This document shows positions 54,801-60,969 of a DNA stretch of 64,000 nt, piece by piece. Every line of letters starts with the position of its first letter. Within the stretch, counting starts at the first letter, position 1. The notes beneath the pieces were generated by a model. The model was not told the origin of the DNA. It worked only from the letters and a program-made list of their open reading frames with translations, and made no database searches. The translations under genes and the position numbers were made by a program. Origin of the DNA: Lumbricus rubellus (taxonomy: Eukaryota > Annelida > Clitellata > Crassiclitellata > Lumbricidae); the NCBI GenBank assembly GCA_945859605.1, contig OX243814.1, forward strand, positions 22,803,345-22,867,344, in the 5' to 3' direction.

Positions 54801-57627
54801 TGCATCACCATACCAAAAGAGGCAACAATGTTTTCAATGCGCTGATGGAGAGGGAGCCAGTGCAGAACTTCCAGCATGAGATAGATTCAGTACAGTTGTG
54901 GGAGTTATATATGTGTGTGTGTGTGTGTGTGTGTGAATTAATTTGTTCTAGCATCATCATCGTATCCTTATCTCTGTTTGTGATCTTGGTGTCACACTTA
55001 ATCAAGAACTGACCTTTGTGTGTCATATCCATCGACACTGCCATAATATTGCTACTACCAGCTGAGACAGTTACGTGTCATCTCACGCTCTCTCTCACTC
55101 CTAATGACACTGTCACCCTTTTCCATTTCTTCGTTTTCTCTTTAATTCACTACTGCAGCTCACTTTATATTGGTCTACCAGTGGGGCATTTCGTATGCCT
55201 GGAACGGGTGTTTGTGGTTGGCAGCATGCCTCATTGAGCGTATTTCTAGGTATGACCATGTCTCTCAGTGCATGCATATTGTTCTGCACTGACTACCTCT
55301 CACAGTGAATTGTTTATTGGGTTTTGGCACTGGTGGCATTGCCTCCTTCGTTTTGCCACTCCACACACGATATCCAAACACACCATTCTCTTTGCTCCTC
55401 TGCACAGCGCGAATTTCTTGTCCCCCATGAGCATACTTCTATCAGGCAGCGACACGCTTTCTCTGTTGCTGGCCCTGTGGTCTGGAATGGGCTACCTCCA
55501 GACCTGCGCCTGCTGCCAAAGGTCCCCTCTGGCACGTTCTATCGAATTCTTAAAAGTGCCCTCTGTAGCCGAGGTTGGGTCAGGACTCAGGAGCACTCCT
55601 GAGTGTAACTTTTAAGGAGTGCTATATAAATCCTATTATAAATGAATGAATGAATGAGTGAATGATTGAATGAATGAATGAATTTATCTGGTTATGGATT
55701 TTAAAATTTTAGAGGTTTACTTATTTTGTCTTTTTATCTTTAATAGGTGGTTGAAGATGGTTATCAGTTTTTTCAGAAGCGGAAAGTAAGTTATATTTAT
55801 TAAATTAATGAGAGGCTATTGTAAATAATTTATTGTGATGGGTATACTTGAGACCTGAGAAAACAGTACCTGAGCCCACAGATTTTCTAACTTGGACCTG
55901 GAATCCTGGATATCCTGACTACCCTAGATGCACCCTTTTTTGTTGTGTCAACTTCGCCTGTGGGCCAAAAGTCTATGTCAATGACTATAGCAAAGTCTTA
56001 TATGACTTGATCATATGGAAGCAATGTAGTTCACAAAAATCTTGCACAATCGGATTTTGGACATAAAAGAAAGAGAAACTTAGTAAAACAATGATTATGC
56101 TGGATTGATAATTTATTTAAGAACTGTAGACAGAACGAGATTTGAACTAAAACACAAGAACAACTTTGAACTTGACAAGTTACTGACAAGAATATTATAA
56201 ATTTTTTCACACCCTTTTCTGCCAAATGGCTCACAGAAATCGATGATTAGGAGGAGGTGGAGGAAGAGGAGAAGCACTAGGAGGAGGACGACAACAACAA
56301 TGATGGACATTGTAACAAACTAAAATGTAGCCCATTGATTGGTACTGTAACAGGCATTCACTTTTGAGCCAGAATCTCTGTATTATATTATGCAGAAATG
56401 GGAATGAAAACATGGATTTGACTCCAAAAAAAATTGATTCATTTTGAATAAACCCTTAATCTTTTCTTTTCAAACCGCCTGAGCAAGGGACCCTTTACTC
56501 CCAATAATTGCTCATGTTCTTCGGCATGAAACTCCGATTCAGTGTCTGCGCTGTAGTCGGGACACCTCTGAATTGGAATCTTGAAAAGGCACGATAACAA
56601 GTGCTTATGCATATATACATCATGATGAGATAAGTTAAAGCTGAAGCTGTTTTAGACATATTTTGTCAGAATTCTTGTTTAAATTAAGTGTTTTACAGAT
56701 TATTGAATACAAACGCTGTAATTCCAACTTTATTCATTCATCTGAGAATTTCTGTTATGCATTGTCATGGCATCTCAGAAACAACATCTGATGTGGTGAT
56801 TATTTTATTGTTATTTGTGTTGTTATAGTTGGTTACCCTCTTCAGTGCACCGAATTATTGTGGCGAATTTGATAATGCAGGAGCTGTTATGATCGTATCA
56901 CAGGATCTTACTTGCTCGTTCAGGATTTTACCGGTGAGGCTCTCTGCAATTACATCTTAGGATTTGAGTATTGTTCTTTCTACCTAGTTTCTGTGGATAT
57001 CTGAATTCCAAAAATGAATACCAAACATTTATCTGGCCAATTTAGATGGACTGGTGTGGACCTTTTGCAATATCAGTTAAAGAGACCCAAGGTCTGATCT
57101 CAGACTGCTAAGACAAATATCTTGGCCTTGGTCCCAGCATGCTGCTATCTGCTACCTGGTGACCTTATTTAAATTGCACCTCATTATTTCTGTCAAAAGC
57201 CATGTTTCTGCACCTATGAGATGGTTCCTAAGATGTTCTTGATCAGATACACGACTCTGATGACCCGTCAATATGTCTGCTGTAGTCAGTCTCTATCTCA
57301 CCAGCGCCGCTTCCTGTCTGCTGATGTCTGCTCTGCAACTGATACCAACTTTTATGGCATAACCGTCTCTAGCTTCTGTTCAAGAGGCTGGTTTTTTACA
57401 TATTTAAATAGTCCGATTTACTAATTAATCTAAAATGTTGGCACTTGTACTGATCTCGTATAAAACATCCTATACATTTGATAGATTTGACGTTTGTCAA
57501 CTGTCTTTAACTACTTAGAATGTTTCTGTCTGTTGATTGGTGATTTACTAGCGTGCCTTGTTCTTTTATATTTCAGCCAGCACAAGGAAAACATATTGCT
57601 GTTACAAGTAAAAACAGTAAGAAGTGA
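21859..57627 (+). CDS. PP1-like serine/threonine phosphatase catalytic subunit (10 exons)
   Basis: Join of 21859-21954, 33132-33337, 40636-40743, 45488-45576, 46324-46394, 51116-51193, 53755-53868, 55747-55785, 56829-56933 and 57577-57627: 957 bases, 318 residues plus stop, every junction GT/AG and in phase. This is a PPP-family metallophosphatase of the PP1 type. Ligands are all present: GDIHG (Asp69, His71), GDYVDRG (Asp97, Arg101), RGNHE (Asn129, His130), HGGLSPD (His178), RAHQ (His253) and [13 protein letters not shown] (Tyr277, Cys278). Residues of the RVxF-docking groove are kept (Ile174, Leu248, Phe262, CSF near the end), so PP1 regulators should bind. Differences from canonical PP1: the N-terminus is about five residues longer, and the C-terminal tail ([15 protein letters not shown]) has no TPPR motif. 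It is either a lineage-specific PP1 paralogue or the diverged main PP1. Confidence 0.96.
22123..22178. repeat. Dispersed 60-bp repeat, copy 2
   Basis: Same block as at 20985-21047 (GCAACCAGTCTGCAACCGGT), here in PP1 intron 1. Confidence 0.7.
22588..22655. mobile_element. hAT-like end in a LINE fragment
   Basis: CAGGCATGGGTGCCCGCACA followed by TAGGGGCAAGAGGGGGCACT interrupts an RTE frame. The same sequence in reverse complement lies at 50822-50884. Confidence 0.55.
22656..22862 (-). mobile_element. RTE LINE fragment (RT fingers)
   Basis: The minus-strand frame reads [40 protein letters not shown] and RQLSEKYIE, a standard RT block 2 region. Both sides are missing. Confidence 0.75.
23221..23784. 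repeat. Tandem duplication of about 290 bp
   Basis: The segment starting TACCAACATTTTTTGCAATT at 23221 repeats from 23512 with only a few changes (for example CCTGCGC versus CCTGCAC). The copies abut directly. No coding content. Confidence 0.9.
23990..24735 (+). mobile_element. LINE 3' fragment split by a MITE
   Basis: Pieces of a LINE RT tail flank the insert at 24105-24543: a GHVTRM-like segment before it, and [18 protein letters not shown] then [16 protein letters not shown] after it, ending in a stop near 24735 and an A/G-rich tail. Frames are broken. Confidence 0.65.
24105..24543. mobile_element. MITE with GGTGTCATG terminal repeats
   Basis: The left end GGTGTCATGTGATATTCTAT and the reverse complement of the right end (GGTGTCATGAAATAGAGTAT, then CCCCC) form imperfect inverted repeats of about 25 bases. 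It sits inside a LINE fragment, which proves insertion. It is 439 bp with no transposase. I could not identify its superfamily. Confidence 0.7.
24961..25585 (+). mobile_element. RTE (BovB-like) LINE 3' part, copy 2
   Basis: It reads [20 protein letters not shown] through [29 protein letters not shown] and [11 protein letters not shown], nearly identical to the copy at 16695-17586 but on the opposite strand and shorter at the 5' side. The 3' end is again ACCAGGTGACCAGGTGA. ATTTTAAG flanks it on both sides (24953-24960 and 25586-25593). The 5' junction carries extra copies of ATCTATGATAGA. Confidence 0.9.
25700..26567 (+). mobile_element. hAT-Charlie-like element with BED-finger remnant
   Basis: The ends CAGAGGTGTCAAAG and (reverse complement) CAGGGGTGTCAAAC are flanked by an exact 8-bp duplication GTCTAGTG (25692-25699 and 26568-26575). 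Inside, about 26005-26150, decayed text in shifted frames ([23 protein letters not shown]) resembles the N-terminus of hAT transposases related to GTF2IRD2. It is 868 bp and defective. It lies in PP1 intron 1. Confidence 0.9.
26941..28704. mobile_element. Helitron-like non-autonomous element(s) with G-rich core
   Basis: The right end has the Helitron 3' signature: a CCCGGGCAACGCCGGG hairpin followed by TACCCCAG and CTAG, then T. The left boundary TCTATATTAATAAAG after an A fits the 5' TC end. A second, inverted CTAGCTGAACCCGG end lies at 27384, so two elements may be fused or nested. No replicase gene is present. Ends at 63035 belong to the same family. Confidence 0.65.
27410..28670. repeat. 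Strongly strand-biased G-rich minisatellite-like tract
   Basis: From 27410 to 27640 the + strand is C-rich (CCCCTCCC runs). From 27650 to 28670 it is G-rich, with irregular repeats of GGGGTGGAGG, GTGGTGAGG and GAAGCGGGGCGGG. Larger units of about 230-290 bases recur (CGGGTGAACGGGGTG at several points). Proline-rich ORFs read from it are artefacts. Confidence 0.9.
28768..29611 (-). mobile_element. LINE 3' fragment (CR1/L2-like)
   Basis: A minus-strand frame of 183 codons (29611-29060) reads as the thumb and tail of a [57 protein letters not shown], and a final [13 protein letters not shown] and [10 protein letters not shown]. The catalytic palm is absent. Confidence 0.75.
29620..31130. other. 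Intron 1 sequence with little recognisable content
   Basis: Short TATGATTATG repeats occur at 29630-29690 and 29808-29830 on both sides of a 110-base GC-richer insert that may be a SINE fragment (GTGAGGCGCTCATCTCC). Nothing gene-like was found in the remaining 1.3 kb. Confidence 0.45.
31256..32012 (+). mobile_element. L2-like LINE 3' end inside foldback element 1
   Basis: A long frame (to 31932) reads [74 protein letters not shown], and ends with [15 protein letters not shown] and [10 protein letters not shown]: the thumb and tail of an L2/CR1-type LINE. GGCGCTATATAAAAG and an (ATTACA)n tail follow. The frame is open, so the copy is fairly young. Confidence 0.85.
32040..32506. repeat. TGTA/TGCA microsatellite
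   Basis: About 470 bases of (TGTA)n interspersed with TGCA, inside foldback element 1. It is open in several frames on both strands (MYVC/THTY-type ORFs), which is a product of the 4-bp repeat and not coding. Confidence 0.97.
33132..33337 (+). CDS. PP1-like exon 2
   Basis: Acceptor TTATTATCCAG and donor ACAG/GTAAGG. It encodes [40 protein letters not shown] and [15 protein letters not shown], and so holds the first metal ligands (GDIHG and GDYVDR). Confidence 0.96.
33338..34640. other. PP1 intron 2, no feature recognised
   Basis: AT-rich intron with no ORF of note. A 24-base segment (TTAAGTACTTTA context) is duplicated near 33546-33590. Confidence 0.5.
34650..35066. mobile_element. MITE, copy 1 (TTGTGTTTCCGGTAA ends)
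   Basis: The ends GGCCTAAAAAAAATGTTGTG and (reverse complement) GGCGTAAAAAATTGTTGTG, both followed by TTTCCGGTAA, form inverted repeats of about 30 bases around an AT-rich core of about 350 bases. An inverted second copy lies at 35479-35899. Confidence 0.85.
35127..35215. repeat. (TA)n microsatellite
   Basis: A run of alternating T and A of about 35 bases, followed by related imperfect repeats. Confidence 0.95.
35260..36740 (+). mobile_element. Decayed L2/CR1-type LINE split by a MITE
   Basis: Before the MITE the text resembles the RT motif B region ([14 protein letters not shown]). After it comes the HADDTQLQ active-site box in another frame, then [22 protein letters not shown] and a terminal LWN-like region. 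Many stops and frame changes show it is old. The MITE at 35479-35899 sits between motif B and the active site. Confidence 0.65.
35479..35899. mobile_element. MITE, copy 2, inserted in a LINE RT domain
   Basis: Same family as 34650-35066 in the opposite orientation. The pair could pair with itself over roughly 400 bases with a 0.4-kb loop. The core contains GACATAACATAAGAGACATC shared in inverse with copy 1. Confidence 0.85.
36797..37125 (+). mobile_element. Dong/R4-like LINE, C-terminal fragment (copy 3) between TAA tracts
   Basis: A frame from 36849 reads [20 protein letters not shown] and [20 protein letters not shown], the very end of the protein seen at 18942-20965. It is embedded in AATAATAAT tracts: 36797-36840 on the left and 37077-37125 on the right. 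This matches the target preference known for Dong. Confidence 0.75.
37620..38335 (+). mobile_element. Probable decayed LINE 3' end with TTGATTGG tail
   Basis: Broken frames include [19 protein letters not shown] and [20 protein letters not shown], which resemble the tail of LINE RTs. The region ends in GGATCAATAAATTGATTGGT and a TTGATTGATTG repeat. Confidence 0.4.
39572..39683 (-). other. Possible coding start of an unidentified minus-strand gene
   Basis: On the minus strand an ATG at 39681-39679 opens [20 protein letters not shown], then [16 protein letters not shown], which looks protein-like and is followed about 35 codons in by possible donors. Text beyond about 39572 looks random. It faces away from an equally plausible + strand start at 39771. 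I do not recognise the protein. Confidence 0.25.
39771..39810 (+). other. Possible first coding exon of an unidentified + strand gene
   Basis: AACATGGCC is a strong start context. The frame reads [13 protein letters not shown] and meets a consensus donor GTT/GTAAGT at 39811. It ends in phase 0, so it does not join PP1 exon 3, which needs phase 2. It lies inside PP1 intron 2. Confidence 0.3.
40636..40743 (+). CDS. PP1-like exon 3
   Basis: Acceptor TCTGTAG and donor ACAG/GTGATT. It encodes [20 protein letters not shown] and [15 protein letters not shown]. It completes GDYVDRG and provides the RGNHE catalytic motif. Confidence 0.96.
41092..42112. mobile_element. Mariner-type foldback remnant, copy B (complete)
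   Basis: The ends CACCGTGAGTCAAAAAAAAG are inverted at 42112 and flanked by TA on both sides. Arms of about 350 bases repeat the ATATCTCTAATGCCTGATAA and TTAGAGAATTGGAC phrases. The core, about 41575-41760, is the tail of a mariner transposase ([35 protein letters not shown]). It is 1021 bp. Same family as 1-1136. Confidence 0.88.
42424..42515 (-). mobile_element. L2-like 3' tail fragment
   Basis: ATCATTCATTC followed by TATTGCACCCCTTCAAGAAA and CTACTCAGAGGCACTC; same tail family as 5325. Confidence 0.65.
43250..43625 (-). mobile_element. LINE 3' end fragment (L2-like)
   Basis: The minus-strand frame resembles a LINE tail: [57 protein letters not shown], then AAATTCACGATTACGATTAC as a (GATTAC)n tail. 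Confidence 0.55.
43892..44190 (-). mobile_element. LINE C-terminal fragment (RTE-type)
   Basis: [40 protein letters not shown] and [17 protein letters not shown] are the characteristic final blocks of RTE-type LINEs. Confidence 0.75.
45488..45576 (+). CDS. PP1-like exon 4
   Basis: Acceptor TTCTTTTACAG and donor GTCG/GTCAGT. It encodes [20 protein letters not shown] and TDCFNCLPV, almost identical to canonical PP1. Confidence 0.96.
46324..46394 (+). CDS. PP1-like exon 5
   Basis: Acceptor GGGTTGTTGTAG and donor CAACAG/GTACAA. It encodes [20 protein letters not shown] and NLQQ, with His178 of the HGG motif as a metal ligand. Confidence 0.95.
46545..46712. mobile_element. Solo arm of the mariner foldback family
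   Basis: The phrases GGTTCAATTCTCTAAATATC, CAGGCATTAGAGACATATGA and GGCCTACTTTTT match the right arm of the elements at 1-1136 and 41092-42112. The matching left arm is absent. Confidence 0.65.
47461..47560. repeat. 15-bp tandem repeat
   Basis: Six to seven copies of ATATAGGAGGCACAC with minor variation. Open frames through it (ASYMCASYM) are repeat artefacts. Confidence 0.9.
48543..48615. mobile_element. Tiny piggyBac-type MITE in TTAA sites
   Basis: CCCCTTTAGCGGC at the left and its near-exact inverse GCCGCTAAAGGG at the right, flanked by TTAA (48539-48542 and 48616-48619). At 73 bp it is little more than two ends. TTAA duplication points to the piggyBac superfamily. Confidence 0.7.
48854..48888. 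repeat. (TA)n microsatellite
   Basis: A TA run of about 35 bases. The sequence following it repeats text from 48220-48260 (GCCTCAGTCATTTCTTGTC), showing a local duplication. Confidence 0.9.
49303..50795 (-). mobile_element. hAT-like element with BED-finger remnant and nested LINE piece
   Basis: The left end AGGGTTGCTGTTCGATTAA and the reverse complement of the right end AAGGCTGCTGATTAATTTCG are imperfect inverted repeats. On the minus strand from about 50690 the text [17 protein letters not shown], then [11 protein letters not shown] and SNSSLHDHL, resembles a BED zinc finger of ZBED-type hAT transposases. No clear 8-bp duplication was seen. A LINE piece (49635-49940) lies inside. Confidence 0.5.
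49635..49940 (-). mobile_element. LINE C-terminal fragment with (TGACA)n tail
   Basis: [20 protein letters not shown] and [17 protein letters not shown] on the minus strand are RTE-type terminal blocks; [12 protein letters not shown] and a GACATGACATGACATGACAG tail follow. Confidence 0.75.
50822..50884. mobile_element. hAT-like end, inverse of 22588
   Basis: AAGTGCCCCCTCTTGCCCCT and ATGTGCGGGTGTCCATGC match the end at 22588 in reverse complement. Confidence 0.55.
51116..51193 (+). CDS. PP1-like exon 6
   Basis: Acceptor TTTCGTTGCAG and donor GAG/GTACGT. It encodes [20 protein letters not shown] and WSDPDE (26 codons, phase 0). Confidence 0.95.
51194..53754. other. PP1 intron 6, mostly without recognisable content
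   Basis: Long AT-rich intron. At 53160-53300 and 53478-53505 there are TTATTATT tracts on either side of an open stretch (to 53480) with [13 protein letters not shown] and [13 protein letters not shown] could not assign it; it may be a transposon-derived Cys-containing tail inserted in TAA repeats. Confidence 0.45.
53755..53868 (+). CDS. PP1-like exon 7
   Basis: Acceptor TTCTGACTTTAG and donor CACCAG/GTTCCT. It encodes [20 protein letters not shown] and [18 protein letters not shown]. It carries the active-site arginine of NDRG and His253. Confidence 0.96.
54286..54445. repeat. 12-bp minisatellite (about 13 copies)
   Basis: Nearly perfect tandem GTGTCGTATTCA. Since 12 is divisible by three, several frames stay open (QCRI, SVSY, EYDT, TLNT). 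It lies in a PP1 intron and is not coding. Confidence 0.97.
54500..54580 (-). mobile_element. L2-like 3' tail fragment
   Basis: ATTCATTCATTTATT followed by TATATAGCAACTCTTCAAGG and ACTACTCAGAGATGCTC, the tail family of 5325. Confidence 0.65.
54610..54880 (-). mobile_element. L2-like LINE fragment
   Basis: The minus-strand frames read [19 protein letters not shown] and [20 protein letters not shown], the LHWLP region of L2/CR1 RT tails. It immediately precedes a separate + strand LINE tail. Confidence 0.65.
54950..55680 (+). mobile_element. L2-like LINE 3' end with (AATG)n tail
   Basis: Decayed + strand text includes [39 protein letters not shown] and a final GGAGTGCTATATAAAT, then ATGAATGAATGAATGAG. 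It shows the sense orientation of the tail that appears inverted elsewhere in this window. Confidence 0.7.
55747..55785 (+). CDS. PP1-like exon 8
   Basis: A 39-base exon, acceptor TTTAATAG and donor AAA/GTAAGT. It encodes [13 protein letters not shown] and holds Phe262 of the docking groove. Confidence 0.93.
56475..56605 (+). mobile_element. SINE fragment related to 12491-12692
   Basis: GCTCATGTTCTTCGGCATGA, AACTCCGATTCAGTGTCTGC and ACCTCTGAATTGG follow the body of the minus-strand SINE at 12491. The tRNA head is lost. Confidence 0.6.
56829..56933 (+). CDS. PP1-like exon 9
   Basis: Acceptor GTTGTTATAG and donor CCG/GTGAGG. It encodes [20 protein letters not shown] and [15 protein letters not shown]. 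It includes the PP1-type [11 protein letters not shown] loop (Tyr277, Cys278), which binds microcystin-class inhibitors in PP1. Confidence 0.96.
57577..57627 (+). CDS. PP1-like exon 10 (terminal)
   Basis: Acceptor TTATATTTCAG. It encodes [16 protein letters not shown] and the stop TGA at 57625-57627. The tail is short and basic and has no TPPR site. Confidence 0.9.
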   Translation, partial: PAQGKHIAVTSKNSKK

Positions 57628-58600
57628 AGACAAAGAAGAGGGTGAGACGGGTTGACAGATCCAGAAGATGATGGTGATGTTAGAATTCCTTGACTGTGAA
57701 AAACCCAAGTATTGTTTTCCATTCGACTTAGATACTCTGGTGGAGTACAGTAGCAGTCTCTATCTCACCATCACTTCCTGTCCTGTAATATTTAGAGATT
57801 GTGACGTTGTAGTTTCAGTAAGACTCGTATTAGGGAATTTCCTGGTTCTGTCTAGAATCAGTGTGTTTCTGTTGATTAACAGCTCTTGGGCAGGTTGCTT
57901 GGGGTGATGATGAATTAGCCATGAATGGCACTTTGACCTCTGCACTCTATCAAAAAATGTATTTCAGACACGTAAGCAGAGGCAGCACTTCCCGTGAGCA
58001 GACAATAGTTGCTGCTGTTCTTCGCCATGGATGAAAGTGTGACTGGATTTCATGAAATCAAGAATCAACCTTCTGTTGAAGGTCTTCTAATAGAAATCTA
58101 TGCATCTTCATCGCCATATATATACATATATACATATATATATACTTACATATCCTTGTATGCTCGTTAACTGCATTGGCAGGTTGTTAATTAATTCTCG
58201 GATTGGCAGAGTTTATTGGAATATCTGAAAGCAGAATGTTCTGGAAAAGGTATGGAAAACGCTTGATTTCAGAAGTTATATGGGAATAACTGCTGGACGA
58301 TTTGCAAAATTAATGGTGGAAAGTTGATGGGTTTGTTCACAGCTGCAGAAGTAGATTTTGTGTAGTTTAGGAACCAAATGAAGTACAATGACCCTTGTTT
58401 ATAAAATGTTTAGATTGTATAAGACTCATGAGTTAAAATGTAATTAGAATGTACAGTTCTCTACATGTTATTGAGCAAGGACAATGCACTTTCCTGTGGT
58501 AACAATGGATGGCGATACTTTATAAATGTGTGCTGTACTACTTTATAATTTGACATCAAAATTAAATAAACAAAAAAGAAATAACTAAGCATTTAGAGTG
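57628..58600 (+). other. PP1-like gene 3' UTR region
   Basis: About 0.95 kb of repeat-poor sequence follows the stop. The polyadenylation hexamer AATAAA at 58565-58570 is the likeliest transcript end. A short TATATA block lies at 58117-58145. Confidence 0.5.
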
Positions 58601-58912
58601 GTGTTTCTAAGTAGGAAACTGGCTAATTTGTGACTAATTTTGTTTAATGTAATTTTGTAGTTAATGGAAATAATTATATTTTTCTTTTGATCTGTTAGTT
58701 TATTATGCACTTACTTTCTAATTTACTTATACTAATTTACCAAGTGACTGACCCGTTATAATAGATGGTTTCTGCTGGCTGTTTTTCTGTTATGCTTATT
58801 TTATACAAGAGATCCATTAGCAAAGTTAAACTGGTGTTTGATAATTCAGTTCCAGCAGTTGTTACTTCATCACTGAACAAATAACTGCAAACTGAAAGGT
58901 TAAATATATATA

Positions 58913-60112
58913 GGGTGTCTCGATAGGTCATGAACGATTTTGAATGCAGACAAATATATGTTACACACATTATATTGTGGAAAGTTTTATACTGGCGGAT
59001 AGGTTATTAAAATGAAAATGTTAATATAAAAAAATTAGATCGCTAGCTCACTTAATAAAATTGTAGCGCCAATATCCGTGACGTCATGAAATTCGTGCCA
59101 AATAAACGTCAGGTTAAGCCGCAAACAATATTGTACGACCATCATTGTTAATCCACACATAATTAATTAATATAAATTATCATTTAGTATTTAATAATGT
59201 TTCCTTTACTCTTTGTTACAGCCTCAAGTCGATTAGCCATCGAGCCAAATAGATTTTTCTGAGTTTTCAGAGGTAGGTCTATTGATGTCCATGCCTTACA
59301 AAGCCGACGTTTCAAGGCGTTCAGTGTCTGGGGTTCGGGTTCGGCATAAACAGTTGGATTAACAAAACTTCATATCACTCCAAATAAAACTTCAGTCACT
59401 TCGACATATTACATCAATTAGATCCCGGAGAAAGAGGTCAGACCCGCATCCCAGCGAAGTGCAGTAGCCTATGCGCTCAGTTCACAGCCACAAAAATGTT
59501 TCGTAATAACGGCGAATGATTATTTCAACAAGACGGTGTACGTGCACACACATCAAAGGCCTCAGTCGAATGGTGGAAGAAGAATATCAATGGATAGCCT
59601 ACATCTCACCGAGGGACTGGCCGCCTAATTCGCCGGATTTGTCACCAGTGGAAAATGTTTGCAGTATTATGGCGGCAACTGTTTATGCCGATAGCGAACC
59701 CCAAACGACCTTAAAACGTCGGCTTTGTAAGGCATGGACATCAATAGGCCTACCTCTGACAACTCTGAAAAATCTATTTGCTCGATGACTAATCGACTTG
59801 AGGATGTAATAAAGAGTAAAGGAAACATTATTAAATACTAAATGATAATTTGTATTAATTAATTATGTGTGGATTAACAATGATGGTCGTACAATATTGT
59901 TTGCGGCTTAACCTGACGTTTATTTGGCACGAATTTGATGACGTAACAGAAATTGGCGCTACAATTTTATTAAGTGAGCTAGTGATCTAATTTTTTTATA
60001 TTAACATTTTCATTTGAATAACCTATCCGCCAGTATAAAACTTTCCACATTATATTGTGTATAACATATATTTGTCTGCATTCAAAATCGTTCACGACCT
60101 ATCGAGACACCC
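58913..60112. mobile_element. Mariner inverted-duplication element, copy C
   Basis: Arms 58913-59356 and 59676-60112 are reverse complements over about 440 bases with few differences. The ends GGGTGTCTCGATAGGTC are flanked by TA. The 319-base loop and right arm encode the end of a Tc1/mariner transposase. The left arm is a second, inverted copy of the transposase tail. It is therefore an inverted duplication of the element's 3' end. Confidence 0.9.
59508..59788 (+). pseudogene. Tc1/mariner transposase C-terminal fragment
   Basis: It reads FQQDGVRAHTSKASVEWW in one frame and then ISPRDWPPNSPDLSPVENVC, TTLKRRLCKAWTSIGLPLTT and LKNLFAR with a stop at 59786. QQDGxRxHT and WPPNSPDLxPxEN are the second and third catalytic-region motifs of the DDE/D family. 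The N-terminal DNA-binding part and the first catalytic Asp are absent. Confidence 0.85.
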
Positions 60113-60114
60113 TA

Positions 60115-60960
60115 TATATCATATCTAAGATATAGGCTACCAGTATCATAAAACCATGTAGGCATCAGGTGAGTGAAATGATAATTCAGTGGCATCCAGA
60201 TAATTTCTATATTTCTGATTTCTGTGACAAATTAAAATATATTGATACTGTATAATATACAATACATTGTATACAGTATCAATGTCAATATGAATTGTAT
60301 ACAGCAGTAGTTCTTAAATCCAATAAACAATGATCTATTATGGAATACGCATTAATTTTCATCTGCTTATTTTACGCTATAATGTACCGGGCTGCGGTGT
60401 GTCATGCCTGCATCTTTTCATGAATTAAACGAATATAATATATATATTATATAGCCTACTTCTGCAGGCCACGGACTGGCAATATTTTTTTAAACTCACG
60501 TACCACTGACTTGAATGGCAAGCGCAACAAACTAAGTTCAGATTTGTCATTTTCTTCGCTCAGAGTATCGAGTGGTGATGCTGTACTTTCACTGCTACAG
60601 TCTTTAGCGATTATTAATCTGAAGAATAGGCGAACTGAGCAAGTGGTTATTTGTGCAAGAACAGAAATTTTCTGGCAGTGCACTTGCTGACATTTTTACC
60701 ATTTATGTTCCTGCCATCCGCAACACTATTTGAACGACTATGAAAGAAGATTCAAGTATCTATATAAAATATAATATTATAGTAATCAAAAAGCCCTGTA
60801 TTGAACATGATGTTTGTGGGAGGCATCTTTCTATAGATGTTAAATTCATGAGGCAGACACTTTCCATGTATTAAGGATTTAAGGACAAGAATGATGTAAC
60901 CCATGATATTGAAATTTGTACGCATACTTTGTGGAGGCATATATTTAGCACAAGTGCATA
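60115..60960. other. Stretch without recognised gene
   Basis: AT-rich intergenic sequence. A minus-strand frame at 60456-60683 (QITTCSVRLFFRLIIAKDCS, STASPLDTLSEENDK) has the flavour of a hAT/BED transposase spacer but is too short to call. Confidence 0.4.
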
Positions 60961-60969
60961 TAATTATTT

